Part shown: positions 16,836-25,884 of the stretch, piece after piece
How positions within the stretch are numbered: position 1 is the first letter of the stretch
Layout of the letters: every line of letters starts with the position of its first letter
NCBI GenBank assembly: GCA_018262455.1
Contig: JAGSPR010000016.1
Coordinates: forward strand, 1-46,726
From: Deltaproteobacteria bacterium
GTDB lineage: Bacteria; Myxococcota; Polyangia; Haliangiales; Haliangiaceae
Length of the DNA stretch: 46,726 nucleotides
Direction of reading: 5' to 3'
The notes under the pieces: model-generated
Told to the model about the DNA's origin: nothing
Databases searched by the model: none
The model's input: only the letters and a program-made list of their open reading frames with translations
Program-made: the position numbers and the translations under genes

Positions 16836-19800
16836 TCATGGCCATCGCCAATCTCGTCGATCGCTCGGCGCGCGGTCGGTGAGCTCGAGCTCGAGCGGTT
16901 CCTCGTCAGTTCCGACGTGGACCTCGAACGTTCTGGGCGCTGCACCGGGCATGTCCACGGTGAGCGAGTACTCGCCGAACATCAGCTGCTCGAACGCGAA
17001 CGTGCCATCGGCGTCGGTCGGCTGCTCGACGCGCGAGAACTTCGCTTTGCTCGATTCCCAGTTGATCGGCGCCATCCCGACGTCGGGGGGCGTATGGATG
17101 TCGAGCCGCACCTGGGCCCTCGAGACCGGGGTGCCGCCCTGCAACACTCGTCCCGCGAGTCGGGCATTCAGGATCAGCGCGAGCTGACCGTTGACGACCC
17201 GCCAGGGCACGTTCTGGCGGACCAGCTCGGCGACGCGCTCGGACGTGTACGGGTTCGACGTGTTCCACCTCGCCACGCCGGTCGCGCGGCTGACGATCGA
17301 CTGCGAGTCGGGAGTCCACCACGTGAGCCCGCTTGGCGGCCGAAACCCGGTCTCGGTCACCGATGGGCCCGTCTGATCGATCGGCCAGCGCGCCAGGATC
17401 CGTCCGTCGGTCGCGCTCATCACGATCACCGCCCGCCCGTAGTCGCCGATGCCCGCGACGAGGCTGGCATCCGCGCTGGCCTGGGCTCCGAGCAGCTGCT
17501 CGCCCGGAAACGAGTCATGGATCGTGCCATCGCTCGTGCGCCAGATCATGACCACGCGATCGACACTGCCGATCGTCGTCAGCCAGCGCCCGGTAGGGTC
17601 GAACGACGGCACCACGTTGACATCGGGCTTGGTCATCACCTGGGTCCCTGATTCGGCATCCCACAGCGACACCACGTGGGTCGGCGCGGTCACCTCTTCG
17701 ACGATCGCGATCCGCGTGCCGTCCAGCGAGAAGCCCACCGGTCGCGCATCCTTCGCCGGAAGCGTCACGCTGCGGGCTCGCGACTCGACATTCCAGATCG
17801 TGGGCGGCGACCCACTCGTCCACGCGATCGCGCGCCGACAATCCGGGCTCGCCATCGCCAGGGTCGCCCCCTCGAGGTTCACGAGCCGCTCGCCGCGATC
17901 GACCGCCCAGATCTCCGGTGGCGCCGCCTCGTGCATGACGACCAGGCAACGCCCGTCCTCGGACAGCTGCAACTCCGACGGCTCCCCGACGGTGAGCGTG
18001 CGGATCGCGCGGGTCCTCAGATCGATCACGGCCACGCCATCCACCGTCTTGCCCGCGATCCGGCTCGCGCTCGTAGCGATCGGCGCGTTGATCGACGGGT
18101 GCGTCAGCGCGAGCCAGGGCCCGTCGCGATGGTTGTCGCGCTGCCCCCAGATCCGCACCTCGCCGCGGCCCGCCTCGGTCGCGATCCCGGTGCCTTCGAC
18201 GGTCACGCCGACCACCGTGGCGTCCGTCGGCCGGAACGAGGTGGTGCGGGTCGACGCAGATCCCCACAGCTGGATGCGGTAGTCCCCGCGCAGCGCGACG
18301 AGGTGCTCGCCGTCGGGTGAGAACCGCGCATCCTTGCCGCGCACCGTGTCGTGGCTCGACAGCAAGGCGCCGCCGTGCGTGTCCCACACCTTCACACCGC
18401 CGGCGACGCCGATCGTGACGAACCGGCTACCGTCGTGCGAGAAGCTGCCGCTGACCACGATGTCGCCATGATCGATCGACGTGATCAGCTCGCCCGCCGA
18501 GAGGTCCCAGATCTTGCCGGTGCCATCGTGACCCGTGGTGAGCGCGAGGGTACCGTCGAAGCTGAACACGCACTTCCACACGACACCGTGGTGGCCTTCG
18601 AGCGTGTGCAGCAGGGCACCGGTGTCGGCGTCCCACAGCTTGGTGACGCCGTTGAGCCCGCACGACAGCACCCGCGTGCCCTCGGCAGAGACCTCGCCGC
18701 CGGACACGAGGCTGCCGTGCTCGATCATGCCTTTGTCGCGGCCGGTCTCGATGTCCCAGCTGCGCCCGCGCCCGAGCATCGTGGTGGTCAGCATGCGCTT
18801 GCCGTCGTGGCTGAGCACGCCGTAGACCCGGCGAAGCCCGAGCGCTCCGGCCTCGATTGCCCGCAGCTCGGCTCCTGACTCGACATCCCAGATCCGCGCG
18901 AACCCGTCGTCGCCTGTCGTGGCGATCCGGCGGTCGTCGGGCGTGAACGTCGTGCGCGTGAGGGTCATGCCCCGGGCATGCGGGAACTCTCGCCGCAGCG
19001 CGCCCGACTTCGCGTCCCACAGCCGCGCGATGCCGTCCTCGCCCCACGTCGCGATCGTCGTGCCGTCATGCGAGTAGATCAGCATGTCGAATCCGCCGGC
19101 GTGCCGCGGCAGGGTCGCGATGAGCGCGCCGTCCGCGACGGTCCAGACCTTCGCGAGGTCGTGGCAGGCCGCCGCCATGTCCTTGCCATCGGGACTGAAC
19201 GCGACGAACCGAGCCTGCCCACCACAATCGAGTGTGCGCTCGGATGCCGCGATGTCGGCGAGCGCGGTGCCGAGCAGGAAGTCGAGCGTCGAGCTCCGGA
19301 GGCCGCGCTGGTGGGCTTCGTAGAGGTACGCGAGCGCGGCCCGGCCGTTTCCCGACCGGAGCTCAGCGACGCCCTTCTCGAGGATCAGCGCACGTGCGGT
19401 GTCGCGCGCTTCGGCCCGGGAGTCCAGGATGCGCGAGATCGCGGCGGTCCCGGCGCTGCCAAGCACGAGGACCGCGAGCAGGGTGACGGTCACCGCGCCG
19501 CGGTTGCGCTTGACGAACCGCCGCACGAGCTCACGGCGCGAGTACGAATGCGCCACGACCATGCGACCGGTCTGGAATCGGTTGAGCTCCTCCGCCAGCT
19601 CGCGCGCGCTCGGGTATCGCGCCTGGGGATCGCGCGCCATCGCCTTGGTGATGATGCTGACCAGATCGCCTGGGACTGTGGGGGCGACGAGATCGATCGT
19701 CGGCGGTGGCCCGGCCTTGACGGCCGCCAGCAGCTCGTCGCTCGAGCGTGCACGATACGGTGGGGCACCTGCGAGCACGTGGTAGAGGATCGCGCCGAGC

Positions 19801-20768
19801 GCGTAGACGTCGGCGCGCTCGTCGACTTCGGCGGCGTTCGCCTGCTCGGGCGGCATGTAGGCCACCGTGCCGACCACCGCACCCACCCCGGTCAGGTCAT
19901 CGGAGGCCGTGGGGCCGATGCGGTAGGGATCGGTGTCCGGGTCGTCGTCGGAGTTGCCGGGCGAGAGGTCCTTGGCGAGGCCCCAGTCGATCACGACGGT
20001 CTCGCCGTACGCGCCGACCAGGACGTTGGATGGCGTGAGATCGCGGTGGATGACCCGCTGGCCATGTGCGAAGGCGATCGCCTCGCTCGCGGCGATCACG
20101 GCCGGGAGCAGCGCGAGTCGCGCGGCGAGTGTGTCGGCGCGATCGCGGCCGTCCGAGCCGGTGGCGACGTGATCGATTGCCGCGCGGAGCGTGCGGCCGT
20201 CGACCATGCGCATGGTGTAGAACGGCGTCCCGTCGGGCCACTGCCCGATCTCGTAGATCGGCACGATGCCGGGATGCTGGAGCCGTGCGGTGACCCGCGC
20301 CTCGCGCTCGAAGCGGGCCGCGAGCTGCGGGGATCGCCCGAGCAGCTCCTTGACCGCGACCGGTCGGCCGACCCGAAGATCGCGCGCGGCGAGGATCCGG
20401 CCCATGCCACCGCGCGCCACCTCGAGCCCCAACGCGTAGCCCGCGGGATCGACTCTCGGCAGCAGCGGGTGGTCGCCGTGGGCATCCTGCGTCGGTGACA
20501 GGGTCTGGGCCACGGCGCGACAGCTCGCGCAGCTCGCGAGGTGGCGCTCGAGCAGGTTCCTGCCGGCGCTGTTGAGCGTGCCGTCGGCGCGGCCCGCGAG
20601 CAGCGCGTCGAATTGCAGGCAGTCGTCGAGCCCGGCGCCGTGTTCGAAGACGTCGACCACGAGGCGACATGCCGAGCAGCGCGCGACGTGGTCAAGGACC
20701 GACGCGCCGAGCGGGCTGGCTTCCAGGTCGTCGAGGTCGGGACAGCTGCCCTCGAAAGCCTGGATCAC
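16836..20768 (-). CDS. Anti-sigma-type zinc finger / Ser-Thr kinase / WD40 / beta-sandwich fusion protein
   Basis: A 1310-residue signalling protein. Residues 1-90 carry two HxxxCxxC motifs (H27/C31/C34 and H76/C80/C83), the zinc signature of ZAS anti-sigma domains. A complete kinase domain follows (about 111-385): GGMGR loop, Lys140, HRDLTPSN at 241-248, and DWG at 261-263 instead of DFG. One membrane helix lies around residue 440. Next comes a short TPR-like segment, then a dozen or so WD40 repeats (KIWDLSAGE, RLWDAKSGA and similar), and finally a carboxypeptidase-regulatory-like beta-sandwich (about 1220-1300). With the kinase inside, the WD40 propeller would be periplasmic. The GTG start at 20768 overlaps the stop of the sigma-factor gene (GTGA), so the two are translationally coupled. 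The open frame runs further upstream, but that is shadow of the sigma gene. Confidence 0.88.
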   Translation of the reverse strand: MIQAFEGSCPDLDDLEASPLGASVLDHVARCSACRLVVDVFEHGAGLDDCLQFDALLAGRADGTLNSAGRNLLERHLASCASCRAVAQTLSPTQDAHGDHPLLPRVDPAGYALGLEVARGGMGRILAARDLRVGRPVAVKELLGRSPQLAARFEREARVTARLQHPGIVPIYEIGQWPDGTPFYTMRMVDGRTLRAAIDHVATGSDGRDRADTLAARLALLPAVIAASEAIAFAHGQRVIHRDLTPSNVLVGAYGETVVIDWGLAKDLSPGNSDDDPDTDPYRIGPTASDDLTGVGAVVGTVAYMPPEQANAAEVDERADVYALGAILYHVLAGAPPYRARSSDELLAAVKAGPPPTIDLVAPTVPGDLVSIITKAMARDPQARYPSARELAEELNRFQTGRMVVAHSYSRRELVRRFVKRNRGAVTVTLLAVLVLGSAGTAAISRILDSRAEARDTARALILEKGVAELRSGNGRAALAYLYEAHQRGLRSSTLDFLLGTALADIAASERTLDCGGQARFVAFSPDGKDMAAACHDLAKVWTVADGALIATLPRHAGGFDMLIYSHDGTTIATWGEDGIARLWDAKSGALRREFPHARGMTLTRTTFTPDDRRIATTGDDGFARIWDVESGAELRAIEAGALGLRRVYGVLSHDGKRMLTTTMLGRGRSWDIETGRDKGMIEHGSLVSGGEVSAEGTRVLSCGLNGVTKLWDADTGALLHTLEGHHGVVWKCVFSFDGTLALTTGHDGTGKIWDLSAGELITSIDHGDIVVSGSFSHDGSRFVTIGVAGGVKVWDTHGGALLSSHDTVRGKDARFSPDGEHLVALRGDYRIQLWGSASTRTTSFRPTDATVVGVTVEGTGIATEAGRGEVRIWGQRDNHRDGPWLALTHPSINAPIATSASRIAGKTVDGVAVIDLRTRAIRTLTVGEPSELQLSEDGRCLVVMHEAAPPEIWAVDRGERLVNLEGATLAMASPDCRRAIAWTSGSPPTIWNVESRARSVTLPAKDARPVGFSLDGTRIAIVEEVTAPTHVVSLWDAESGTQVMTKPDVNVVPSFDPTGRWLTTIGSVDRVVMIWRTSDGTIHDSFPGEQLLGAQASADASLVAGIGDYGRAVIVMSATDGRILARWPIDQTGPSVTETGFRPPSGLTWWTPDSQSIVSRATGVARWNTSNPYTSERVAELVRQNVPWRVVNGQLALILNARLAGRVLQGGTPVSRAQVRLDIHTPPDVGMAPINWESSKAKFSRVEQPTDADGTFAFEQLMFGEYSLTVDMPGAAPRTFEVHVGTDEEPLELELTDRAPSDRRDWRWP

Positions 20769-21418
20769 GAAGTCTGATTTCCTTCGACTTCGCGGAACCG
20801 CCTGCGCAGCCGCTCGATCGCTGCGCGCACCATGCGTTCGGCGTGCTGACCGGTCGCGAGCCCGAGGACGCGCGCGATGTCCTCGAACGTCTCGCTCTGG
20901 GCCCACAGCTCGAGTGCGCGGCGCTGCTCGTCGGGGATCGCGCCGGCCGCGAACTGCAACATCGCGCGAACGGTGCCCTGGTTGGTGACCGGCGGCCGTT
21001 CGCCCGCGAGCTGGCTGGCGGGCGGCAACGTTCCAGCGTCGATCCACGCACCCGGTCGACTCGCGTCCACTTCGTGACGGCGCACGTAGTCGGGGTGCGC
21101 GCGCAGGTAATCGATCCCGACCCGCTTGGCCACGACGCGCAGCCAGCTGATGAACCGCAGCCTTGGATTGCTCTGGCGGGCCGAGAGGTAGAGCTGGAGC
21201 CGGTGGAACTGGTCCGCGCGCAGGCGTGCCATCACGGCGACCACGATGTTGCGGCGATCGTCCTCGCGCTGGCCGAGCCGGCCGAGGAACCGCGGCTGGG
21301 CGACGATCCGCAACAGCGGTGGCTCGATCGCGGCCCACAACCGTTGCCACGAAGCTTCGTCCCGGGCCGCCGCCGCGACCACCAGCACCTCCAGCTCCTC
21401 CTCATCTACCACCAGCAC
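20765..21418 (-). CDS. ECF-type RNA polymerase sigma factor
   Basis: A 217-residue sigma-70 family protein. Region 2 is visible around residues 45-105 (RRNIVVAVMARLRADQF, LRFISWLRVVAKRVGIDYLRAHPDY). Region 4 occupies the last 70 residues (ALELWAQSETFEDIARVLGL as the helix-turn-helix, ending RRRFRE). Between them is a longer linker than in a minimal ECF factor. I chose the GTG at 21418 because AAAGGAGA lies just upstream. The next gene, coupled by a GTGA overlap, has anti-sigma zinc fingers and a kinase, so activity is probably controlled by zinc-finger binding and/or phosphorylation, as known for kinase-linked ECF groups such as EcfP/PpkT2. Target genes are unknown. Confidence 0.85.
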   Translation of the reverse strand: MLVVDEEELEVLVVAAAARDEASWQRLWAAIEPPLLRIVAQPRFLGRLGQREDDRRNIVVAVMARLRADQFHRLQLYLSARQSNPRLRFISWLRVVAKRVGIDYLRAHPDYVRRHEVDASRPGAWIDAGTLPPASQLAGERPPVTNQGTVRAMLQFAAGAIPDEQRRALELWAQSETFEDIARVLGLATGQHAERMVRAAIERLRRRFREVEGNQTS

Positions 21419-21423
21419 CCGGA

Positions 21424-21431
21424 TCTCCTTT
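21424..21431 (-). promoter_or_regulatory. Ribosome binding site of the ECF sigma gene
   Basis: On the minus strand this reads AAAGGAGA, five bases before the GTG at 21418. It decides the start among several in-frame Val codons. Confidence 0.65.
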
Positions 21432-21529
21432 GTATGCCCGTTCCTCTCAAGAACTGACGGCGACCGCGGGGGAAACCTCATGCACGACCGGCGATTCCTG
21501 GCAGACCTGGGATCTCGCCAGGTTAGCCA

Positions 21530-21563
21530 GCCGCCGCCCCGTGCACGTCGCCGGGGCGGCGGC
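21530..21563 (-). terminator. 12-bp-stem GC hairpin directly after the mutase relic
   Basis: Perfect inverted repeat GCCGCCGCCCCG / CGGGGCGGCGGC with a 10-nt loop. On the minus strand it begins immediately after the stop codon of the acyl-CoA mutase relic, so it is probably that gene's old terminator. No T-run follows. The remainder of the gap down to the sigma-factor start (21432-21529) holds no gene that I can support. Confidence 0.55.
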
Positions 21564-21766
21564 TTACGGGTAGGCGGGGTCGCGGTCCTCGCCGAGCTCG
21601 GACCGGAACAGATCGCGATCTCGCCGAGCGTGACGCGGTTCTTCACCGCATCGAAGATCGGAGGCATCACGTCCTGCTTGTCGTCCCGGAGCGCGGCCCG
21701 CACGGCTGCCAGCGAGTGCTCGACCATGGCCCTGTCGCGGACAGCCTTGATCTCCTTCGGAGGCCA
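21564..21766 (-). pseudogene. Relic of the C-terminal end of an acyl-CoA (methylmalonyl-CoA type) mutase large subunit
   Basis: On the minus strand one frame encodes a segment whose end (VMPPIFDAVKNRVTLGEI) matches the last helices of the catalytic domain of B12-dependent methylmalonyl-CoA-type mutases, normally NLMPPIIEAVRAYATLGEI. The expected continuation, RDLFRSELGEDRDPAYP and a TAA stop at 21564, is in another frame; one missing base near 21617 explains the break. Upstream, similarity fades after about 21760 and the fcl gene starts on the other strand at 21837. The rest of the mutase is absent, so this is a decayed fragment of about 67 codons. The family call is from memory of the motif, not from a search. 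Confidence 0.7.
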
Positions 21767-21836
21767 CACCGACGAAACCCCGGTTTCTTCGTGCGCTGCG
21801 CTGACGTTCCTCGGGCTGCCGCCGTCCTGGATCGAC

Positions 21837-22793
21837 ATGACCGAACCTGATGGCGTCCTACCTGCTCGCGTCATGGTGACCGGCGGCTCGGGGTTCCTGG
21901 GCGGCGCGCTGGTCGCTCGGCTGGGGCGGAGAGGCACACGACACGTGTGCGTGCCACGCTCGGCCGAGCACGACCTGCGTGACCCCGCGGCAACCCGCGC
22001 GTTGTTCGAGCGCGAGCGGCCCGAGCTGGTGTTCCACCTCGCGGCCCGCGTCGGCGGCATCGGCGCCAACGCGCGCTCGCCGGGGACGTTCTTCCACGAC
22101 AACATGGTGATCGGGCTCAACGTGCTCGAGCAGGCGCGCCGCGCAGGTACGCACAAGGTCGTGATCGCCGGCACCGTGTGTGCCTATCCGAAGCACACCC
22201 CCGTGCCGTTCCGCGAGGATGATCTGTGGAACGGATACCCGGAGGAGACCAACGCGCCATACGGGATCGCGAAGAAGGCGCTGCTCGTGATGGCCCAGGC
22301 CTACCGGCAGGAGTTCGGCTCGAACTTCGTGATGGTGTTCCCGGCCAACCTTTACGGACCGGGCGACAACTTCGATCTCGAAACGTCGCACGTGATCCCG
22401 GCGCTGATTCGCAAGCTCGTCGACGCCACCGCGCGCGGCGAGCGCGAGGTCGTGCTGTGGGGTGATGGCACGCCGACCCGCGAGTTCCTCCATGTCGACG
22501 ACGCCGCGCGAGGCCTGATCCTGGCGGCGACCCGCTACGACGGCGCCGCGCCGGTGAACCTCGGGGTCGGTCAGGAGATCGCGATCCGAGAGCTCGCCGG
22601 CAAGATCGCGGCCGCGGTCCGATATCAAGGTGTGATCCGCTGGGACGCTGGCCGGCCCAACGGCCAGCCGCGGCGTTGCCTCGACGTGACGCGCGCGCGC
22701 ATCGATCTCGGCTTCGAAGCCAGCACCTCGCTCGACGTCGGCCTCGCGCAGACGATCCAGTGGTATCGCGATCGAGTCGGAGGCACGCGATGA
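21837..22793 (+). CDS. fcl: GDP-L-fucose synthase
   Basis: A 318-residue short-chain-dehydrogenase-type enzyme that converts GDP-4-keto-6-deoxy-D-mannose to GDP-L-fucose with NADPH (3,5-epimerase and 4-reductase). It has the nucleotide-binding TGGSGFLGG near the N-terminus, HLAARVGGI, the [11 protein letters not shown] segment, the catalytic YGIAKK and [12 protein letters not shown], all family signatures. The ATG at 21837 is preferred; another in-frame ATG at 21873 would remove part of the lead-in. The stop overlaps the gmd start (ATGA), so the two pathway enzymes are translationally coupled. Note the order fcl-gmd, the reverse of the reaction order. Confidence 0.93.
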   Translation: MTEPDGVLPARVMVTGGSGFLGGALVARLGRRGTRHVCVPRSAEHDLRDPAATRALFERERPELVFHLAARVGGIGANARSPGTFFHDNMVIGLNVLEQARRAGTHKVVIAGTVCAYPKHTPVPFREDDLWNGYPEETNAPYGIAKKALLVMAQAYRQEFGSNFVMVFPANLYGPGDNFDLETSHVIPALIRKLVDATARGEREVVLWGDGTPTREFLHVDDAARGLILAATRYDGAAPVNLGVGQEIAIRELAGKIAAAVRYQGVIRWDAGRPNGQPRRCLDVTRARIDLGFEASTSLDVGLAQTIQWYRDRVGGTR

Positions 22794-23788
22794 AGCGCGC
22801 CTTGATCACCGGGATCACCGGCCAGGACGGCTCGTACCTCGCGGAGTTGCTGATCGCAAAGGGTTACCTGGTGCACGGCATCATCCGCCGGGCGAGCTCG
22901 TTCAACACCGGCCGGATCGACCACCTGCTCCGCGAGGCCCACGATCCAACGGCACGACTGTTCCTCCACCACGGCGATCTCAACGACAGCTCGTCGCTCC
23001 AGGCGATCCTCGACGTCGTCAAGCCCGACGAGGTCTACAACCTGGCCGCCCAGAGCCACGTCCGGGTCTCGTTCGACATCCCGGAGTACACCGCCGAGAT
23101 CACCGCACTCGGGACGATCCGCATGCTCGAGGCGATCCGCCGCCGCGGCCTGCCCTGCAGGTTCTACCAGGCCAGCTCGAGCGAGCTGTTCGGCAAGGTC
23201 CACGAGACCCCCCAGCGCGAGTCCACCCCGTTCCACCCGCGCAGCCCGTACGGCGCCGCGAAGGCGTTCGCGTTCTACATCACGCAGAACTACCGCGAGG
23301 CGTACGGCATGTACGCGTGCAACGGGATCCTGTTCAACCACGAGAGCGAGCGTCGGGGCGAAACGTTCGTGACCCGGAAGATCACCCGCGCGGTCGGCCG
23401 GATCCGACACGGGCTGCAACGGGAGCTGGTCCTTGGCAACCTGGAGGCTCGACGCGACTGGGGTCACGCGGAGGATTACGTCGACGCGATGTGGCGGATG
23501 CTGCAGCAGGACGAGCCCACCGACTACGTGGTCGGCACCGGCGAGACCCATTCGGTGCGTGAACTCATCGAGCTCGCGTTCGGTCGCGTGGGGCTGCCGT
23601 GGCAAGATCATGTCAGGCTCGATCCGCGTTATCTCCGCCCCGCCGAGGTCGATCTGCTGCTCGCGGATCCCGCGAAGGCGCGGCGCGAGCTCGGCTGGCA
23701 GGCGAAGGTCGGGTTTCGCGCACTGGTCGAGCGCATGGTCGACTCGGATCTCGAGCTCGCCGCGCGCGAGGTCCGCGCGGCTGGATAG
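22790..23788 (+). CDS. gmd: GDP-mannose 4,6-dehydratase
   Basis: A 332-residue enzyme that makes GDP-4-keto-6-deoxy-D-mannose from GDP-D-mannose using bound NADP. It shows the [12 protein letters not shown] nucleotide-binding start, [11 protein letters not shown], the [11 protein letters not shown] segment, [14 protein letters not shown], the catalytic [10 protein letters not shown] (YxxxK) and [16 protein letters not shown]. These are the textbook positions of the family and the length is normal. It overlaps fcl by 4 nt and the glycosyltransferase begins 3 nt after its stop, so the three form a single operon making and transferring L-fucose. Confidence 0.95.
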   Translation: MKRALITGITGQDGSYLAELLIAKGYLVHGIIRRASSFNTGRIDHLLREAHDPTARLFLHHGDLNDSSSLQAILDVVKPDEVYNLAAQSHVRVSFDIPEYTAEITALGTIRMLEAIRRRGLPCRFYQASSSELFGKVHETPQRESTPFHPRSPYGAAKAFAFYITQNYREAYGMYACNGILFNHESERRGETFVTRKITRAVGRIRHGLQRELVLGNLEARRDWGHAEDYVDAMWRMLQQDEPTDYVVGTGETHSVRELIELAFGRVGLPWQDHVRLDPRYLRPAEVDLLLADPAKARRELGWQAKVGFRALVERMVDSDLELAAREVRAAG

Positions 23789-23791
23789 CCG

Positions 23792-24655
23792 ATGCTGGTC
23801 ACGACGACTCGATCGGGACGCCTTGGCAATCGGCTCCAGCTCGCCGCGTACGTCATGGCGGCGGCGCTCGAATGCGAGACCACCGCGGCGTTGCTGTGCC
23901 TGGGTCCCTACCGGCGACTGTTCGCCGGCGCGTACGACGATCCACTGTGTCGAATCCCCGAGCGGCAGGGCTCGCTCGCTGCGCGCGTCGCAGTCCCCCT
24001 GCTGCGGGCCACCGCTGGCTGGTCCGGGCTGCCACGACTGTCCGCCCGTCGCTACCCGGGGCTCGTCCTCGATCGACCGGACGTGCTCGACCGGCTGCGT
24101 GCCCACCCGACGGCGCTGCTTGATGGGTACTACTTTTACGCGCCCAGCTTGCTGCGAGCTCATGCCGCGACGATCCGCGGCTACTTCCGGCTCGCCTCGC
24201 CATTCGCCTCGCCGGTCGCGCAGCTCGTCGCGCGCAGCCGCCAGCGCGCCGACCGGATCGTCGGAATCCACGTCCGCCACGGTGACTACGCGAGCTACCT
24301 CGGCGGCGAGCACTACTTCTCGATCGAGGACTACGCGGGCCTGATGCGCGAGCTCGAGGCGCTGCTGCATCCGGCGACCACGCACTTCATCGTGTGCTCT
24401 GACGCAGTTCAGCCCGACCGGGTCTTCGCGGGGATGTCGTGGGAGCGCGGGCCTGGCCGGGTGGTCGAGGATCTCTATGCCCTCGCGGGCTGCGACTACG
24501 TGATGGGGCCGCGCAGCACGTTCAACCGATGGAGCGCGTTCGTCGGCAACGTGCCGCGTCACGAGGTGCGCACGCTCGGACGCAAACTCTCGCTCGCGGA
24601 CTTCACTCCTCCCGAAGACCTGACGGTCCCCGAGCCAACGCCGCCCGCCGCGTAG
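23792..24655 (+). CDS. Glycosyltransferase family 11-like fucosyltransferase
   Basis: A 287-residue protein. The N-terminal GRLGNRLQLAAYV corresponds to the GxGNQLFQY motif of GT11 alpha-1,2-fucosyltransferases. The donor-binding motif appears as IHVRHGDY (HxRxxDY), followed by YFSIEDYAGLM and FIVCSDAVQPD. A late segment, MGPRSTFNRWSAF, matches the family's CSTFSWW-like end. With gmd and fcl just upstream the donor is very likely GDP-L-fucose; the acceptor (O-antigen, capsule or exopolysaccharide) is unknown. The first-motif Gln-Phe pair is replaced, so a diverged member is possible. Start is the ATG at 23792, 3 nt after gmd. Confidence 0.8.
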   Translation: MLVTTTRSGRLGNRLQLAAYVMAAALECETTAALLCLGPYRRLFAGAYDDPLCRIPERQGSLAARVAVPLLRATAGWSGLPRLSARRYPGLVLDRPDVLDRLRAHPTALLDGYYFYAPSLLRAHAATIRGYFRLASPFASPVAQLVARSRQRADRIVGIHVRHGDYASYLGGEHYFSIEDYAGLMRELEALLHPATTHFIVCSDAVQPDRVFAGMSWERGPGRVVEDLYALAGCDYVMGPRSTFNRWSAFVGNVPRHEVRTLGRKLSLADFTPPEDLTVPEPTPPAA

Positions 24656-24759
24656 CCCGCTTCGGCCCCGACACCCAGGTCGTGGCGGGCATCCGGAGCG
24701 GCCGCGTACGGTCGGCGGAACGAGCGCGTGATCCGGCTGCCACATGTTATGAGCGAGCT

Positions 24760-25872
24760 GTGAAGCGCTCACTGCTCGTGGCCTGCTTGTTCGTCCTGTC
24801 CTGCAAGCAGGAGGCACCTCCCGCTCCCGCGGCGAAGCCGCCGACCCCAGAGGAGTCCGACCAGTTCGGCAAGCGCTTCGCATCGCACATGGTGCCGTGC
24901 AAGGTCGGCGAGCTCGATCACGACATCGATGTCGATCTGCTCGTCGACCGCGCCGTGGCTGGGCGCGCGATCTCGTCGGCGGACATCCGTGGGTTCAAGC
25001 GCGGACTGGGCTCGGTGGGCACCATGTTGTGCGCGCAGATCACCCCCGACACCACGTACACCTATCTGCGCACCCAGACCATCGACGGGACTCCCCGGCC
25101 GCTGTTCCGGATGCTCGGCGACGATGGCGTCAACTACCACTCGCTCGAGCTCGACAAGCAAGGCACCGAGGTGCGGGCCGCTGATCTGTACATCTACATG
25201 ACCGGCGAGCAGCTGAGCTCGACGTTCGGCGGGCTGTTTGACCTCGCGCTGCACTCGGGCGCGGCGGCCGAGATGAGCTCGAAGGTGACCGAGATCAAGA
25301 CGCTCATGCAGAGCAAGCAGCTCGACGAGGCGAGCCGGATCCTCAAGTCGATGCCTGCGGCGCTCAGGAAGTCCAAGCCGATGCTGCTGCTCGGCGTCCA
25401 GATCGCGAGCGGGATGGACAACGACCCGGCGTACATCGCGGCGATCGACGACTACGCCAAGGCGTTCCCGAACGACCCGTCGCTCGACCTCGTGATGGTC
25501 GACGGCGCGTTCTTGCGCAAGAAGTACGACGATGCGATCGCGCTGATCGATCGACTCGACAAGCGCCTCGGCGGCGACCCGTACCTCGAGTCGCTGCGCG
25601 CGAACGCGTTCGGCGAGGCTGGCAAGCACCCCGAGGCGATCGCGCATGCGAAGCGGGCGGTCCAGCTCGAGCCGACGTTGGCCCAGGGGTGGTGGGCGTT
25701 GCTGACCCAGCAATCAGCGGGCAAGGACTTCGTCGGCGCGATCGCCACGATCGAGGCGATGACCGACAAGCTCGCGGGATCGGCGGTCGACGACGCCTCG
25801 CTCCGTGCCGACGGTCGCTTCAACGCCCTGGTCGACAGCAAGGAGTACCTCGCGTGGCGCAAGCCGCGGTGA
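24760..25872 (+). CDS. Lipoprotein with TPR-like repeats
   Basis: A 370-residue protein. The start is a GTG at 24760 giving a classic lipoprotein signal (basic KR, hydrophobic core, LFVLSC lipobox, Cys16). A Pro/Ala-rich linker follows, then an alpha/beta region of about 150 residues of unknown type, and from about residue 170 a set of TPR-like helical pairs (DEASRILKSMPAAL, YDDAIALIDRLDK, HPEAIAHAKRAVQLEPTLAQGWWAL). Probably anchored in the outer membrane as a scaffold. It stands apart from the fucose operon (104-bp gap) and converges on the response-regulator gene 12 nt away. Confidence 0.8.
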   Translation: MKRSLLVACLFVLSCKQEAPPAPAAKPPTPEESDQFGKRFASHMVPCKVGELDHDIDVDLLVDRAVAGRAISSADIRGFKRGLGSVGTMLCAQITPDTTYTYLRTQTIDGTPRPLFRMLGDDGVNYHSLELDKQGTEVRAADLYIYMTGEQLSSTFGGLFDLALHSGAAAEMSSKVTEIKTLMQSKQLDEASRILKSMPAALRKSKPMLLLGVQIASGMDNDPAYIAAIDDYAKAFPNDPSLDLVMVDGAFLRKKYDDAIALIDRLDKRLGGDPYLESLRANAFGEAGKHPEAIAHAKRAVQLEPTLAQGWWALLTQQSAGKDFVGAIATIEAMTDKLAGSAVDDASLRADGRFNALVDSKEYLAWRKPR

Positions 25873-25884
25873 GCCGCGGAGCCG

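Noticed and set aside
20769..21350. A 194-codon N-terminal extension of the zinc-finger/kinase/WD40 protein
   Set aside because: It overlaps the sigma-factor gene in another frame and is Arg/Pro/Ala-rich; the GTG at 20768 gives the classic GTGA coupling and starts just before the first zinc-finger region.
21481..21836. An N-terminal extension of GDP-L-fucose synthase
   Set aside because: The in-frame sequence upstream of 21837 is antisense to the mutase relic and hairpin and has no family similarity; the family starts near the TGGSGFLGG motif.
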